A stretch of DNA of 64,000 nucleotides from Streptomyces sp. ISL-98 (GCF_018614055.1 NZ_JAGGPB010000013.1:186001-250000); one strand, 5' to 3'. Counted from the stretch's first letter, positions 1 to 8,136 are shown. The notes: generated from the letters alone by a model not told the origin. Translations and numbers: made by a program.

Positions 1-1312
1 GGTGAAGCTGGTCCGCGACTACCGCTCGACCCCGCAGGTCGTCCACCTCGCCAACGGCCTGCTGAACCAGGCACGCGGCCGCGCCGCCGAGCACCGGCTC
101 GAACTGATCTCCCAGCGCGAGGCCGGCCCCGAGCCCGTCTACACGGAGTACGCCGACGAGCCCGCCGAGGCCGAGGGCACAGCCCGCCGCATCCGCGACC
201 TCATTGCGGCAGGCGTCCCGGCAGGCGAGATCGCCGTGCTGTACCGCATCAACGCCCAGTCGGAGGTCTACGAGCAGGCCCTGGCCGATGCGGGAGTGCC
301 CTACCAACTGCGCGGCGCCGAGCGGTTCTTCGAGCGCCAGGAGGTGCGCAAGGCGATCGCCGGCCTGCGCAGCGCCGCCCGCTTCGGGGACAACGACCCG
401 CTGCTCGACGACGTCGTGGACCTGCCCTCCCAGACCCGCGCCGTCCTCAGCGGCAACGGCTGGACCACGCAGCCCCCGGCGGGCTCCGGCGCCGTCCGTG
501 ACCAGTGGGAGTCGCTCGCGGCACTGGTCCGCCTCGCGGAGGACTTCGCGAAGGCCAGGCCGACCGCCACGCTCTCCGACCTCGTCGCGGAGCTCGACGA
601 GCGCATGGCTGCCCAGCACGCGCCCGCCGTCCAGGGCGTAACGCTCGCCTCGCTGCACTCGGCCAAGGGCCTGGAGTGGGACGCCGTGTTCCTGGTCGGC
701 CTCACCGAGGGCATGATGCCGATCACCTACGCCAAGACCGATGAGCAGGTCGAGGAGGAACGGCGCCTGCTGTACGTCGGGGTCACCCGGGCCAGGTTGC
801 ACCTGGGCCTCTCCTGGGCGCTGTCCCGTTCGCCCGGCGGCCGCGCATCCCGCCGCCCGAGCCGCTTCCTGAACGGGCTGCGCCCCGGCTCCTCCATCCC
901 CGGCAGCCGGTCCGCTGTCGGCGGCGGTGGAGGCATCGAGCGCGGCAGCGGCACCGGCGCGACAAAGCGGGGCCGGCGGCGCTCGGCTCTGTGCCGGGTG
1001 TGCGGCAAGACCCTCACCGAGGCCGGCGAGGTGAAGCTGATGCGCTGCGAGGACTGCCCGTCCGACATGGACGAGGCGCTGTACGAGCGACTGCGCGACT
1101 GGCGCGCTGTCCAGGCGAAGGACCTGGGCCAGCCCGCGTACTGCGTCTTCACCGACAAGACGCTGATGGCGATCGCCGAGGCGGCGCCGGGCGAGGCGGG
1201 AGAACTGGCCGTCATCTCAGGCGTCGGCGCCCGCAAGCTGGAGCGTTTTGGAGCCGATGTGCTGGCTCTCTGCACAGGTCAGGAGCCTGGAGGAGCCGAC
1301 GAGGAGGACTGA
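1..1312 (+). CDS. uvrD2: ATP-dependent DNA helicase UvrD2, C-terminal part (5' end outside window)
   Basis: Superfamily 1 (UvrD/PcrA) helicase that unwinds DNA with ATP, probably in repair. Only the C-terminal ~436 residues are present; codons are in frame from base 2. Helicase motif IV appears as LVRDYRSTPQVV at the very start, motif V as TLASLHSAKGLEWDAVF near residue 215, and motif VI as EEERRLLYVGVTRAR near residue 250. A low-complexity Gly/Arg/Ser linker follows, then a four-cysteine CxxC...CxxC segment (CRVCGK and CEDCPS) and a C-terminal HRDC-like region (VFTDKTLMAIAEAAP...ISGVGARKLERFG). The cysteine motif plus HRDC domain is the signature of actinobacterial UvrD2 as opposed to UvrD1/PcrA. 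In mycobacteria uvrD2 likewise lies next to whiB7, matching wblC here. The TGA stop is at 1310-1312. Confidence 0.9.
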   Translation, partial: VKLVRDYRSTPQVVHLANGLLNQARGRAAEHRLELISQREAGPEPVYTEYADEPAEAEGTARRIRDLIAAGVPAGEIAVLYRINAQSEVYEQALADAGVPYQLRGAERFFERQEVRKAIAGLRSAARFGDNDPLLDDVVDLPSQTRAVLSGNGWTTQPPAGSGAVRDQWESLAALVRLAEDFAKARPTATLSDLVAELDERMAAQHAPAVQGVTLASLHSAKGLEWDAVFLVGLTEGMMPITYAKTDEQVEEERRLLYVGVTRARLHLGLSWALSRSPGGRASRRPSRFLNGLRPGSSIPGSRSAVGGGGGIERGSGTGATKRGRRRSALCRVCGKTLTEAGEVKLMRCEDCPSDMDEALYERLRDWRAVQAKDLGQPAYCVFTDKTLMAIAEAAPGEAGELAVISGVGARKLERFGADVLALCTGQEPGGADEED

Positions 1313-1330
1313 TTCAAACTCGTCGAAAAA

Positions 1331-1365
1331 ATAGTTTGCGCATGCCCCAGGGATCCCCATAGGTT
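1331..1365 (+). promoter_or_regulatory. Probable WblC-dependent (autoregulated) promoter of wblC
   Basis: A -35-like TTGCGC (1336-1341) and a -10-like TAGGTT (1360-1365) are separated by 18 bases. Directly upstream of the -35 is an A/T run (AAAAAATAG, 1326-1334) that is striking in this GC-rich DNA. WhiB7/WblC proteins bind with the principal sigma factor and need an AT-rich patch adjacent to the -35, so the arrangement fits autoregulation. The promoter is inferred from sequence only; the start site is not known. Confidence 0.55.
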
Positions 1366-1482
1366 CTTAACCACGGGAACAGCGACTTCTCTGAAGCGCT
1401 GTCTCCGTGCTGTACTTATCCGAATACGTAGGGACCGGCCCCGGCCATCAGGTCCCCGAGACGCCGAGAGGAGGCGAGCCCA

Positions 1483-1788
1483 GTGACCAGCTTCATGAAC
1501 TTCACCAAAATGACCGATCGCTCGGTCGTCGCCACCTGCCCGCTCGGCTCCTCTCTCCGTGGCACCGGTCTGTCCGGCATTTCCGCCGTCAGCCTGGCGT
1601 CTCTCGCGAGCCTCCCCGTGTCGCTGCGCAATGAGCGACCGACCGAGGCACCGGAAGCAGCAGTAGCAGCGGCACAGGCGAGGGCCTATGCCTTTGCGGC
1701 AGCCGGTGCCGGATTCATGAAGCAGACGACGCAGCACCACACGATGTGGGCCTTCCGTGGGCCTGAACCCTGGAGTGATCCAGCCTGA
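1483..1788 (+). CDS. wblC leader uORF (about 101 residues)
   Basis: GTG-initiated reading frame in the wblC leader, preceded by an excellent ribosome binding site (GAGAGGAGG, 1466-1474, 8 bases before the GTG). It begins MTSFMNFTKMTDRSVV and ends at TGA 1786-1788. Further in-frame ATGs at 1495 and 1510 could also be used. It has no recognisable domain and an Ala-rich middle. A GCCTGA/TCAGGC hairpin overlaps its stop codon and an intrinsic terminator starts about 20 bases later, so ribosome position on this frame could decide whether wblC is transcribed. This matches the known translation-dependent attenuation of whiB7/wblC genes. It is probably regulatory, not a functional protein. The overlapping frame from 1407 has no ribosome site and is ignored. 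Confidence 0.65.
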   Translation: MTSFMNFTKMTDRSVVATCPLGSSLRGTGLSGISAVSLASLASLPVSLRNERPTEAPEAAVAAAQARAYAFAAAGAGFMKQTTQHHTMWAFRGPEPWSDPA

Positions 1789-1809
1789 TTCGCTCAGGCA
1801 GGCGCCTTC

Positions 1810-1852
1810 AGGGCCGCGGAACCCCACCAGGGATCCGCGGCCCTTCTGTTTG
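1810..1852 (+). terminator. Attenuator terminator in the wblC leader
   Basis: Perfect 11-bp stem AGGGCCGCGGA (1810-1820) with TCCGCGGCCCT (1834-1844), a 13-base loop, followed by a T-rich tail TCTGTTTG. It lies between the uORF stop and the wblC start, so it would cut off wblC transcription unless prevented from forming. A smaller hairpin, GCCTGA-ttcgc-TCAGGC (1784-1800), just upstream at the uORF stop may be part of the switch. Confidence 0.75.
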
Positions 1853-1943
1853 TCCCGAACGGGATGGACAGAGCGAAGGGCCTCGGGACAGCAACCGCCA
1901 ACCGGCCAACCGGCCGGAACGATCAGACGAGGAAACAGCCACC

Positions 1944-2312
1944 GTGCAACTCGAAACGCACGCCCCGTCCGTACCGCCTTCCCAAACGATCACCCCGCCC
2001 GGTCTCACGGAGGACCCCGCCTTGACTCCCCTCACTGCGCTCACCGCGCTCGACGACGCCATCGAGAACCTCGGCGTGCCCGTCCCCTGCCGTTCCTATG
2101 ACCCGGAGGTCTTCTTCGCCGAGTCGCCGGCCGATGTCGAGTACGCCAAGTCGCTCTGCCGCACCTGCCCGCTGGTCGAGGCCTGCCTCGCCGGTGCGAA
2201 GGAGCGCCGCGAGCCTTGGGGTGTCTGGGGTGGCGAGCTCTTCGTCCAGGGTGTCGTCGTCGCCCGCAAGCGTCCGCGTGGCCGCCCGCGCAAGAACCCG
2301 GTCGCGGCATGA
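1944..2312 (+). CDS. wblC: WhiB-family antibiotic-stress regulator WblC (WhiB7)
   Basis: Iron-sulfur transcription factor that activates intrinsic antibiotic-resistance genes together with the principal sigma factor. The 122-residue protein has the four WhiB cysteines (C49, C72, C75, C81; CRTC spacing), the GVWGG turn at 93-97, and a C-terminal AT-hook RGRPR (112-116) that distinguishes WhiB7/WblC from other Wbl proteins. The GTG start at 1944 has a GAGGA site about 10 bases upstream. Its stop overlaps the ATG of the next gene (ATGA at 2309-2312), implying translational coupling. Expression is likely controlled by the leader uORF/attenuator and by autoactivation. The neighbouring uvrD2 and AarF/ThiF genes match the mycobacterial whiB7 neighbourhood. 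Confidence 0.95.
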   Translation: MQLETHAPSVPPSQTITPPGLTEDPALTPLTALTALDDAIENLGVPVPCRSYDPEVFFAESPADVEYAKSLCRTCPLVEACLAGAKERREPWGVWGGELFVQGVVVARKRPRGRPRKNPVAA

Positions 2313-2632
2313 ACGCCATCGGAACCATCGATCGACCCCATACGCACGATCCCAAGAAGCAGGCCCCGATGAACCCTTCCGCCCGTGAGCCCATCGGCTC
2401 CGCTACCCCCGACGTCACCACCACCGGCGCGAACGACTCGCGTCAGAACAGGACCCGCGAGATGCAACTCATTCCAGAAGCCCTGGCTCGTGCCCATATG
2501 CAAGAACGCAGGCGTGAAGCCGAGGCGGAACACCAGGCCGTGCGCCTGATCGCCGCCCGGCGGATGCAGCGCCGTGCCGAGCGTGTGTCGCTGCGTGCCC
2601 GTCGCGCTCTGGCCATGGCGGTCATGCAGTAG
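2309..2632 (+). CDS. Hypothetical protein coupled to wblC
   Basis: A 107-residue protein starting at the ATG that overlaps the wblC stop (ATGA). No known domain is recognised. The N-terminal half is polar and Pro/Thr-rich; the C-terminal half (from about residue 50, MQLIPEALARAHMQERRREA) is a strongly basic, Arg-rich predicted helix, which could bind nucleic acid or a partner. Alternative internal ATGs are at 2370 and 2462; starting at 2462 would leave only the basic helical part. Overlap with wblC and a shared strong terminator downstream suggest a two-gene operon, so it may take part in the WblC response. Function unknown. Confidence 0.65.
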   Translation: MNAIGTIDRPHTHDPKKQAPMNPSAREPIGSATPDVTTTGANDSRQNRTREMQLIPEALARAHMQERRREAEAEHQAVRLIAARRMQRRAERVSLRARRALAMAVMQ

Positions 2633-2666
2633 CCAGGCACTGGCTGCTTGACAGACAGAAGCCCTT

Positions 2667-2700
2667 CGCGGGGGCCGGTCCGAAGGGACCGGCCCCCGCG
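2667..2700 (+). terminator. Terminator of the wblC operon
   Basis: Perfect 15-bp stem CGCGGGGGCCGGTCC (2667-2681) / GGACCGGCCCCCGCG (2686-2700) closed by a GAAG tetraloop, 34 bases after the stop of the preceding gene. There is no long T tract, which is common for terminators in this GC-rich group. Confidence 0.75.
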
Positions 2701-2748
2701 GTGCGTTGTACGCTGCAACGCGCCCCGTCGGGGGATATCGTCATAGAT

Positions 2749-2976
2749 GTGCCGAGTCCTCCCGGGGGAGACCCCCGGCCCCCTGAGCAGACTTCTCACC
2801 CTGCGCGGCAGGGTGCCGAGGCCGTCGTGTGCTCCCGCTGCGGCAAGGTCTCCGAGGGCGCACCGCTGACCTGGACCTGCTCCGTGGAGAACGGCCGCCG
2901 CCACTACTTCTGCGACGACTGCGCACGCGCCAACCTCAGGGCGATCGAGGGCCGCCTCGATTCGCCCTGGTGGTGA
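2749..2976 (+). CDS. Small putative zinc-binding protein
   Basis: A 75-residue protein if started at GTG 2749. It contains CSRCGK and CDDCAR about 30 residues apart, a pattern expected for a zinc ribbon, and ends in RLDSPWW. The start is supported by a TATCGT hexamer (2736-2741) exactly 7 bases upstream, which suits a leaderless transcript; the frame is open back to 2701 (91 residues), but that would include the promoter. It lies alone between a terminator and a convergent gene on the other strand. No function is recognised. Confidence 0.65.
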   Translation: MPSPPGGDPRPPEQTSHPARQGAEAVVCSRCGKVSEGAPLTWTCSVENGRRHYFCDDCARANLRAIEGRLDSPWW

Positions 2977-2985
2977 GCGCCCGCC

Positions 2986-4395
2986 CTAGGCCCCGGCCAC
3001 CGCGCCGTCCACCGCATCGGCCACTGCGTCCTCGTCTTCGGCAGGCACGTCGGCGAGGAAGCCGGGCAGCCACTCCTCCAGTTCGTCCCGCAGCCGCACC
3101 GTCGCGCCGAGCTGGCAGAGCACCCCGATAGTGCTCAACGTCACGCGGTGTATCAGCAGGTACGAGGGCGGCAGGTTGAGCTGCTTGCCCAACTGGTGGG
3201 CGGGGGAACGCATATCGGCGATCCGCGCCGCCTGCTGTCGCATCCAGCCGCGGGTGAACGTGAACTCGTCCGCCTGCGCCGGCTCGATGATGGGCAGCAG
3301 ATAGTCCAGCACCGCATCCGGGTCCAGCTCGATGGACTCCTTGACGAACCCCTCCTCACGAAGCAGCTCGTACACCGCCTCCGCGTCGCCGTCGAGCGTC
3401 ATCCGCAGCGACTCGCCGATCGTGCCCGGCAGACCGCCGGGCAGCCGGTCCACGGTGCCGAAGTCCAGCACCCCGAGCCGCCATCCCGCGGCCGCACCTT
3501 CCTCAGGCTCCTCGTCGCCCACGGGCAGCAGCCGGAAGTTGCCCGGATGCGGATCCGCGTGCAGCAGCCCCGTGCGGGCCGGGCCCGAGAAGAGGAAGCG
3601 GGCCAGCAGCTGTCCGGCCCTGTCCCGCTGCTCCGGTGTGCCGTCCGAGATCACCTCGGCCAGTGGAATCCCGTCGATCCACTCGGTCACCAGCACCTGA
3701 TCGCTCTGGTGCACGACATCCGGCACCACCACGTCCGGATCGTCCGCGAACTCCGCCGCGTGCTCCCGCTGCGCCTGCGCCTCCAGCTCGTAGTCCAGCT
3801 CCTCGGACACCCGGTCCCGCAGCTCTGAAATGAGCGGCTTGATGTCCATCCCCGGGATCAGCGGGCCCAGCAACCGTGCGAAACGGCTCAGTTGGGTCAA
3901 ATCCGAGAGCAGCGCTTCCCCGGCCCCCGGGTACTGCACCTTGACGGCCACCTCGCGCCCGTCGTGCCACACCGCCCGGTGCACCTGGCCGATCGAGGCG
4001 GCGGCCGACGGCTTGTCCTCGAACTCCAGGAACAAATCCCGCCAATCCTCCCCGAGTCGCTCTTCAAGGACCGCGTGCACCGTGCGCGTCGGCATCGGTG
4101 GCGCGGCTTCCTGGAGCTTGGTCAGCGCCGCCCTGTACGGGCCCGCGACCTCCTCGGGCAACGCGGACTCGAAGACGGACAGGGCCTGCCCGAACTTCAT
4201 GGCGCCACCCTTGAGCTCGCCCAGCACCTTGAACAGTTGCTCCGCTGTGCGCTGTTGAAGCTCGCGCGCCACTATCTCGGCCGACTTGCCGCCGATCCGC
4301 TTGCCCAGGCCCCAGGTGGCTCGGCCGGCGAAGCCCAGTGGCAGTGCTGCCAGCTTGGCGGTACGGGTGACCGCCTTCCGGGGAAGATCAGACAT
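2986..4395 (-). CDS. AarF/ABC1/UbiB family protein-kinase-like protein
   Basis: Atypical kinase-fold protein of the ABC1/ADCK/UbiB family, 469 residues, linked in other organisms to lipid or quinone metabolism; its substrate in actinomycetes is not known. The family hallmark KxGQ motif is present (GGAMKFGQALS, near residue 65), then AAxSIGQVHRA (Ala-rich loop replacing the usual Gly loop), an AVKVQYPG lysine strand, HADPHPGNF catalytic loop and LDFGTVDRL (metal-binding DFG). ATG at 4395 is preferred over the upstream TTG at 4407 because GGAGGGG precedes it. It lies 42 bases downstream of the ThiF-like gene on the same strand and probably shares its transcript. The 3' end faces the small zinc-ribbon gene. 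Confidence 0.9.
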   Translation of the reverse strand: MSDLPRKAVTRTAKLAALPLGFAGRATWGLGKRIGGKSAEIVARELQQRTAEQLFKVLGELKGGAMKFGQALSVFESALPEEVAGPYRAALTKLQEAAPPMPTRTVHAVLEERLGEDWRDLFLEFEDKPSAAASIGQVHRAVWHDGREVAVKVQYPGAGEALLSDLTQLSRFARLLGPLIPGMDIKPLISELRDRVSEELDYELEAQAQREHAAEFADDPDVVVPDVVHQSDQVLVTEWIDGIPLAEVISDGTPEQRDRAGQLLARFLFSGPARTGLLHADPHPGNFRLLPVGDEEPEEGAAAGWRLGVLDFGTVDRLPGGLPGTIGESLRMTLDGDAEAVYELLREEGFVKESIELDPDAVLDYLLPIIEPAQADEFTFTRGWMRQQAARIADMRSPAHQLGKQLNLPPSYLLIHRVTLSTIGVLCQLGATVRLRDELEEWLPGFLADVPAEDEDAVADAVDGAVAGA

Positions 4396-4437
4396 GCGCC
4401 CCTCCAAATCCCAGACACCCGTGGCCGCGTGAGGCGG

Positions 4438-5583
4438 TCACCCGGCCATTGTGTCCTGTGGCTCGCCGACGCCCGAGGCGCACTCCCCCGAAGTGTGCCC
4501 ACCGGCGCCGCAGGAGCATTCACGGTGGGGTGGCATCGACGACTGGCGCCAGTCCAGCAGGGGCAGCGCCGCCTCCCATCTCACTCCTGTCGTCGCAGGC
4601 AGCTCGCCGTCCAGAAAGGACAGCGCGTGCGCTGCGGCCAGACCGGCGACTGCCGTCGCCAGACCGATGTCGCAAGCCGGTACGGCCCCGCGTCGCCCGG
4701 AGCGCCACTGCGCCAGCATCCGCGGCCACCCCGGGTCGTGCTCGGCACGCTCCAGCGCCATGCAGCCCGCGCACGCAGTCCCGCCCGGCAGCACCAGCGG
4801 CCCCACCACCCCTGTTGCTTCGGCGACCCCCGCATACAAATGAGGTGTCCCCGAGCTGAGCCAGGGCTCGGCTTCGACGGGATCGGGAGCGTACGCCGCT
4901 GCGCCGTCCCGAGGGGCCACGATCACGAGCGACAGCCCGGGCTCGCCACCGCCGGACGCTCCCGCCGCCTCCGCCGCACGCGGGGGCCTGCCGGGCGCGG
5001 CCCGCCGCACCAGCTGCCGGGCCGCCGTGTCCCGACGGTCGCCGACAGAAGCCGCCGGCAGTCCGCCGGGCGCGACGTCCCAGAGCTCCGCGGACCCGCT
5101 GTCCAGCACCTCGACCCGCCCCACGCCTCCGGCGGCCAGCACGGAAGCGATGGTCGCGCCGACCCGTCCCGCGCCACGCACCTGCACCCGCATCGCGCGC
5201 CTGGCTGCCAATCGCCGCGTCCCGCCGCCCGGTTCGGGATGTGCCACGGAGAGCGAGGCCAGATCGGGCCGGAGCCGGTCGAACATGTCGGCGCGCATGC
5301 GCAGCGCATCAACCCCGGCACCGCCCGCTGTCGCATCGTCGATCAGCCCTGCCGCCGTCAGCCGCGACACCAGCTCGTCCACCAGCCCGTCGGGCAGGCC
5401 CATCGCCCGCGCCTCCTCGCGCAGCAGCGGAAGGCCTCGCGTCCCGTCGAGCAGCCCGAGGAAACTCCCCGTCGCCGTGTCCACGGGCCCCACCGTCACC
5501 GCGTGTGCCCCCGTCATGCCGAACTGCACGGTCTGCCGGTCCCGCCATGCGCGCCTCAGTGCAGGCTTCACCATCGGATGCAT
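4438..5583 (-). CDS. ThiF/HesA-like E1 protein (TOMM leader-binding-like)
   Basis: Protein of about 381 residues with a ThiF/MoeB-like adenylation-type Rossmann core: RVQVRGAGRVGATIASVLAAGG is the nucleotide-binding glycine-rich stretch. The N-terminal ~120 residues resemble the leader-peptide-binding (cyclodehydratase C-like) region annotated in thiazole/oxazole-modified microcin systems. A late CxxC pair (GGTACAGCMALE) and a Cys-rich C-terminus (CSCGAGG) could bind zinc. ATG at 5583 is chosen because a GGGGGA site precedes it; the frame is open to 5682. No precursor peptide or YcaO partner is nearby, so a RiPP role is doubtful. It forms an apparent operon with the AarF-like kinase, as in mycobacteria. 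True activity is unknown. Confidence 0.75.
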   Translation of the reverse strand: MHPMVKPALRRAWRDRQTVQFGMTGAHAVTVGPVDTATGSFLGLLDGTRGLPLLREEARAMGLPDGLVDELVSRLTAAGLIDDATAGGAGVDALRMRADMFDRLRPDLASLSVAHPEPGGGTRRLAARRAMRVQVRGAGRVGATIASVLAAGGVGRVEVLDSGSAELWDVAPGGLPAASVGDRRDTAARQLVRRAAPGRPPRAAEAAGASGGGEPGLSLVIVAPRDGAAAYAPDPVEAEPWLSSGTPHLYAGVAEATGVVGPLVLPGGTACAGCMALERAEHDPGWPRMLAQWRSGRRGAVPACDIGLATAVAGLAAAHALSFLDGELPATTGVRWEAALPLLDWRQSSMPPHRECSCGAGGHTSGECASGVGEPQDTMAG

Positions 5584-5775
5584 CTCGCCGTCCCCCGTCG
5601 CCTCGCGCAAGAGCCGTTCTCGGATCTCAGAATGCCCGGCGTGGGCGAAGTCGGCGGAAAGTTGTCCACAGGTTGTGCGCATTAGTCATTCAAATGGTGC
5701 ACACAAGGGATCGGATCGCGTTCGAACCACCAGGAGGCGGGACTTCCGCCACTGACAGCGGGTAACGTCGTGGCC

Positions 5776-6351
5776 GTGCCCGTCGACCCTCTGCACAGCG
5801 CGACAAACCCGCCGCCCCGCGGCTCACGGTCGAGCGCGGTCGAGGTCCGCAGGAGCGCCCGCCGCAGCAGGACGGTCTCCGCGTACCGCGAGGGCGATCG
5901 CACCATCGTGCTCATCCCGGACCGGATGTCGGAAGCGGAAGAGCAACGCTGGGTGAGCGTGATGCTCGACAAGCTCGCCGCCCAGGAGAACAAGCGCATC
6001 TTCGGGGACTCCGAACTCGCCGAACGAGCCCGGCAATTGTCCGTCCAGTACTTCGACGGCAGGGCGCGCCCCGCCACCGTGCGCTGGGTGACGAACCAGA
6101 ACACCCGCTGGGGTTCGTGCACTCCGGCGGAAGGCAGCATCCGTCTGTCGCACCGACTGCAGGGCATGCCGGAGTACGTCGTGGACTATGTGCTCCTCCA
6201 CGAGCTCGCCCACTTGCTCGTACCGGGTCACGGTCCGCGCTTCTGGCAGCTCCTGGAGGCGTACCCGCGCACCGAACGGGCTCGCGGCTACCTCGAAGGG
6301 GTCGTCGCCGCCGACCGGTTGCCGCACCTGCCGGCCGCACGCACCGAGTGA
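5776..6351 (+). CDS. YgjP-like (DUF45/M48-type) metallopeptidase
   Basis: Putative zinc-dependent metallopeptidase of about 191 residues. The active-site helix reads VLLHELAHLLVPGHGPRFW, giving HExxH plus a third histidine ligand, and the RWGSC signature (NQNTRWGSCTPAEG) is characteristic of the YgjP/WLM-related family. No signal peptide or membrane segment is seen, so it is probably cytosolic. GTG 5776 sits 7 bases after a TAACGT -10 hexamer (5763-5768), suggesting a leaderless message; GTG 5770, two codons earlier, is an alternative. It is divergent from the ThiF-like gene. The natural substrate is unknown. Confidence 0.85.
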   Translation: MPVDPLHSATNPPPRGSRSSAVEVRRSARRSRTVSAYREGDRTIVLIPDRMSEAEEQRWVSVMLDKLAAQENKRIFGDSELAERARQLSVQYFDGRARPATVRWVTNQNTRWGSCTPAEGSIRLSHRLQGMPEYVVDYVLLHELAHLLVPGHGPRFWQLLEAYPRTERARGYLEGVVAADRLPHLPAARTE

Positions 6352-6362
6352 CCTTCGGCGAT

Positions 6363-6415
6363 TCTGTACCGAGTCTGTACCGGCTTGGCCGGAAGTAACT
6401 GTTTGCGGCTAGCCT
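6363..6415 (+). promoter_or_regulatory. Promoter region of the TerD-AIM24 cluster with a direct repeat
   Basis: Two copies of TCTGTACCG (6363-6371 and 6374-6382) lie just upstream of a plausible promoter with TTGGCC (6385-6390) and TAGCCT (6410-6415), spacer 19. The direct repeat could bind an activator. Sequence-based inference only. Confidence 0.35.
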
Positions 6416-6457
6416 GACGCGACGCATTCACCTCGGGATGGGGGACGGTCGTTACGC

Positions 6458-8125
6458 ATGGCCAGGGAATTTCAACGCGGCCACAAGGCCAAGATCAGTG
6501 ACCTCACAGCGGGGACGGATCTGTACGTAGGCGTGCAGATCGCGGGGCCCGGGCTGACCTTCGACATCAGTTGCTTCGGACTCGACGCCAACGAGCAGCT
6601 CTCGGACGATCGTTATTTCGTCTTCTTCAATCAGCCGAAGTCTCCCGAGGAGTCGATCCAGCAACTCGGCCCGCAGGCCGGTGACACCGAGTCGTTCCGA
6701 GTGACGCTGGACCATGTTCCGGCGAGCATCCACAAGCTCTCCTTCACCGCGACCATCGACGGTGCGGGCCAGATGTCGCAGGTGGGCCCCGGTTACATCC
6801 GTATCGTCGCGGGCGGCGAAGAGGTCGTCAGGTACGCCTTCACCGGCTCGGAGTTCACTACCGAGCGCGCCGTGATGCTGGGCGACTTCTACCTCAAGGA
6901 CGTGTGGCGTTTCGCCGCCGTGGGCCAGGGGTTCGACGGCGGGCTCGACGCCCTCCTGAAGAACTTCGGCGGTGAGGTCGCGGAGGAAGAGCCCGCCCCG
7001 CAGCCGCAGGCCGCGGCCCCCGCGTTCGCCCCGCCGCCGCAGGCGGCGGAGCCCGCGCCGTCCTTCGGAGCCCCCGCAGCCCCGGCCCCGGCTCCTGCCC
7101 AGGCCCCCGCTCCGGCACCGGCTCCCGCTCCGGCACAGGGCTTCGCCCCGCCGCCGCAAGCCCCGGCCCCCGCGCCGGCTCCCGCGCAGGGCTTTGCCCC
7201 TCCGCAGCAGGCCGCCCCGCCACAGGCCCCCGCCCCCGCTGCCCCGCCGCAGCAGATGCACGCGGCCCCCACCATCGCCGCACCGATGGCCACACAAGGC
7301 GGCGGGATGCCGCCGGCCCCTCCTGCTCAGTACGGACAGCCGCCCCAGCAGCCGCAGTTCGGCCAGGCTCCTGGCCAGCCGGGCCCCTACGGCCAGCCCG
7401 CCCCGTACGGACAGCCACAGGGCGCACCGCACGGCGGCGTGCCCCAAGGCGCCCCCCAGGGCAGCGCCGGTCTTCTGGCCGCCCTCCAGCCGTACCGCGA
7501 GGCGGCCACCGGGCAGCGCTGGACCCCGCAGAATCAGCAGCTGATGCGGGTCGACCTGGGCATGGGCGGTACGCCGGTCCTCGCCCGCCAGGGCAGCATG
7601 GTGATGTACCAGGGCAAGGTCGACTTCGGCTACAAGGGCGCCGGCTTCGCGGGCCGCTTCGTCGGCAACGCGACCGGCCAGGAAATGCAGTTGATGCGCT
7701 GCTCAGGACGCGGCCAGGTCTTCCTCGCCGAGAACGGCGCGCATCTGCACCCCATCGAACTCCAGGGCGACGGGATCTGCGTCTCCGCGGAGAACGTCCT
7801 CGCCTTCGACGAGTCGCTTCAGTACGAGGTCCGCCGGATCGAAGGTCACGGCATCCCCGGCGGCGCCCTGTTCACCATGCAGTTCCAGGGCAGCGGCACA
7901 GTCGTCGTGAAGACCAACGGCATCCCCGTGGTCCTGCCCGTCACGCCGACCACCTTCGCCGACGCCAACGCCGTCATCGCGTGGTCCTCCGCGTCCCAGG
8001 TGATCCTTTCCAGCCAGGTCCGGCTCCGCCGCAACGCCTACCCGGGCCACAGCGGAGAGACCGTCAATCTCCAGTTCCGGGGAGCCCCCGGAAACTTCAT
8101 CGTCGTCCAGCCCTACGAGGTCTGA
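6458..8125 (+). CDS. TerD-domain / AIM24-domain fusion protein
   Basis: A 555-residue two-domain protein. Residues ~1-175 form a TerD (tellurium-resistance/stress) domain with the calcium-site-like pattern TFDISCFGLDANEQLSDDRY and FVFFNQPKSPE. Residues ~178-335 are a low-complexity Pro/Ala/Gln-rich linker with PAPAPA and GQP-type repeats. Residues ~338-555 form an AIM24-type beta-sandwich (LMRVDLGMGGTPVLARQGSMVMYQGKV... VVVQPYEV), related to a family named for mitochondrial biogenesis. It is the first of three tandem AIM24 genes with spacings of 11 and 19 bases, hence an operon. Bacterial AIM24 function is not established; TerD links it to membrane or metal-stress complexes. No signal peptide is present. 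Confidence 0.85.
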   Translation: MAREFQRGHKAKISDLTAGTDLYVGVQIAGPGLTFDISCFGLDANEQLSDDRYFVFFNQPKSPEESIQQLGPQAGDTESFRVTLDHVPASIHKLSFTATIDGAGQMSQVGPGYIRIVAGGEEVVRYAFTGSEFTTERAVMLGDFYLKDVWRFAAVGQGFDGGLDALLKNFGGEVAEEEPAPQPQAAAPAFAPPPQAAEPAPSFGAPAAPAPAPAQAPAPAPAPAPAQGFAPPPQAPAPAPAPAQGFAPPQQAAPPQAPAPAAPPQQMHAAPTIAAPMATQGGGMPPAPPAQYGQPPQQPQFGQAPGQPGPYGQPAPYGQPQGAPHGGVPQGAPQGSAGLLAALQPYREAATGQRWTPQNQQLMRVDLGMGGTPVLARQGSMVMYQGKVDFGYKGAGFAGRFVGNATGQEMQLMRCSGRGQVFLAENGAHLHPIELQGDGICVSAENVLAFDESLQYEVRRIEGHGIPGGALFTMQFQGSGTVVVKTNGIPVVLPVTPTTFADANAVIAWSSASQVILSSQVRLRRNAYPGHSGETVNLQFRGAPGNFIVVQPYEV

Positions 8126-8136
8126 GGGAGCCCGTC

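Noticed and set aside
1407..1634. 75-codon frame in the wblC leader
   Set aside because: No ribosome site, Arg/His/Pro-rich, and overlaps the better-supported uORF at 1483.
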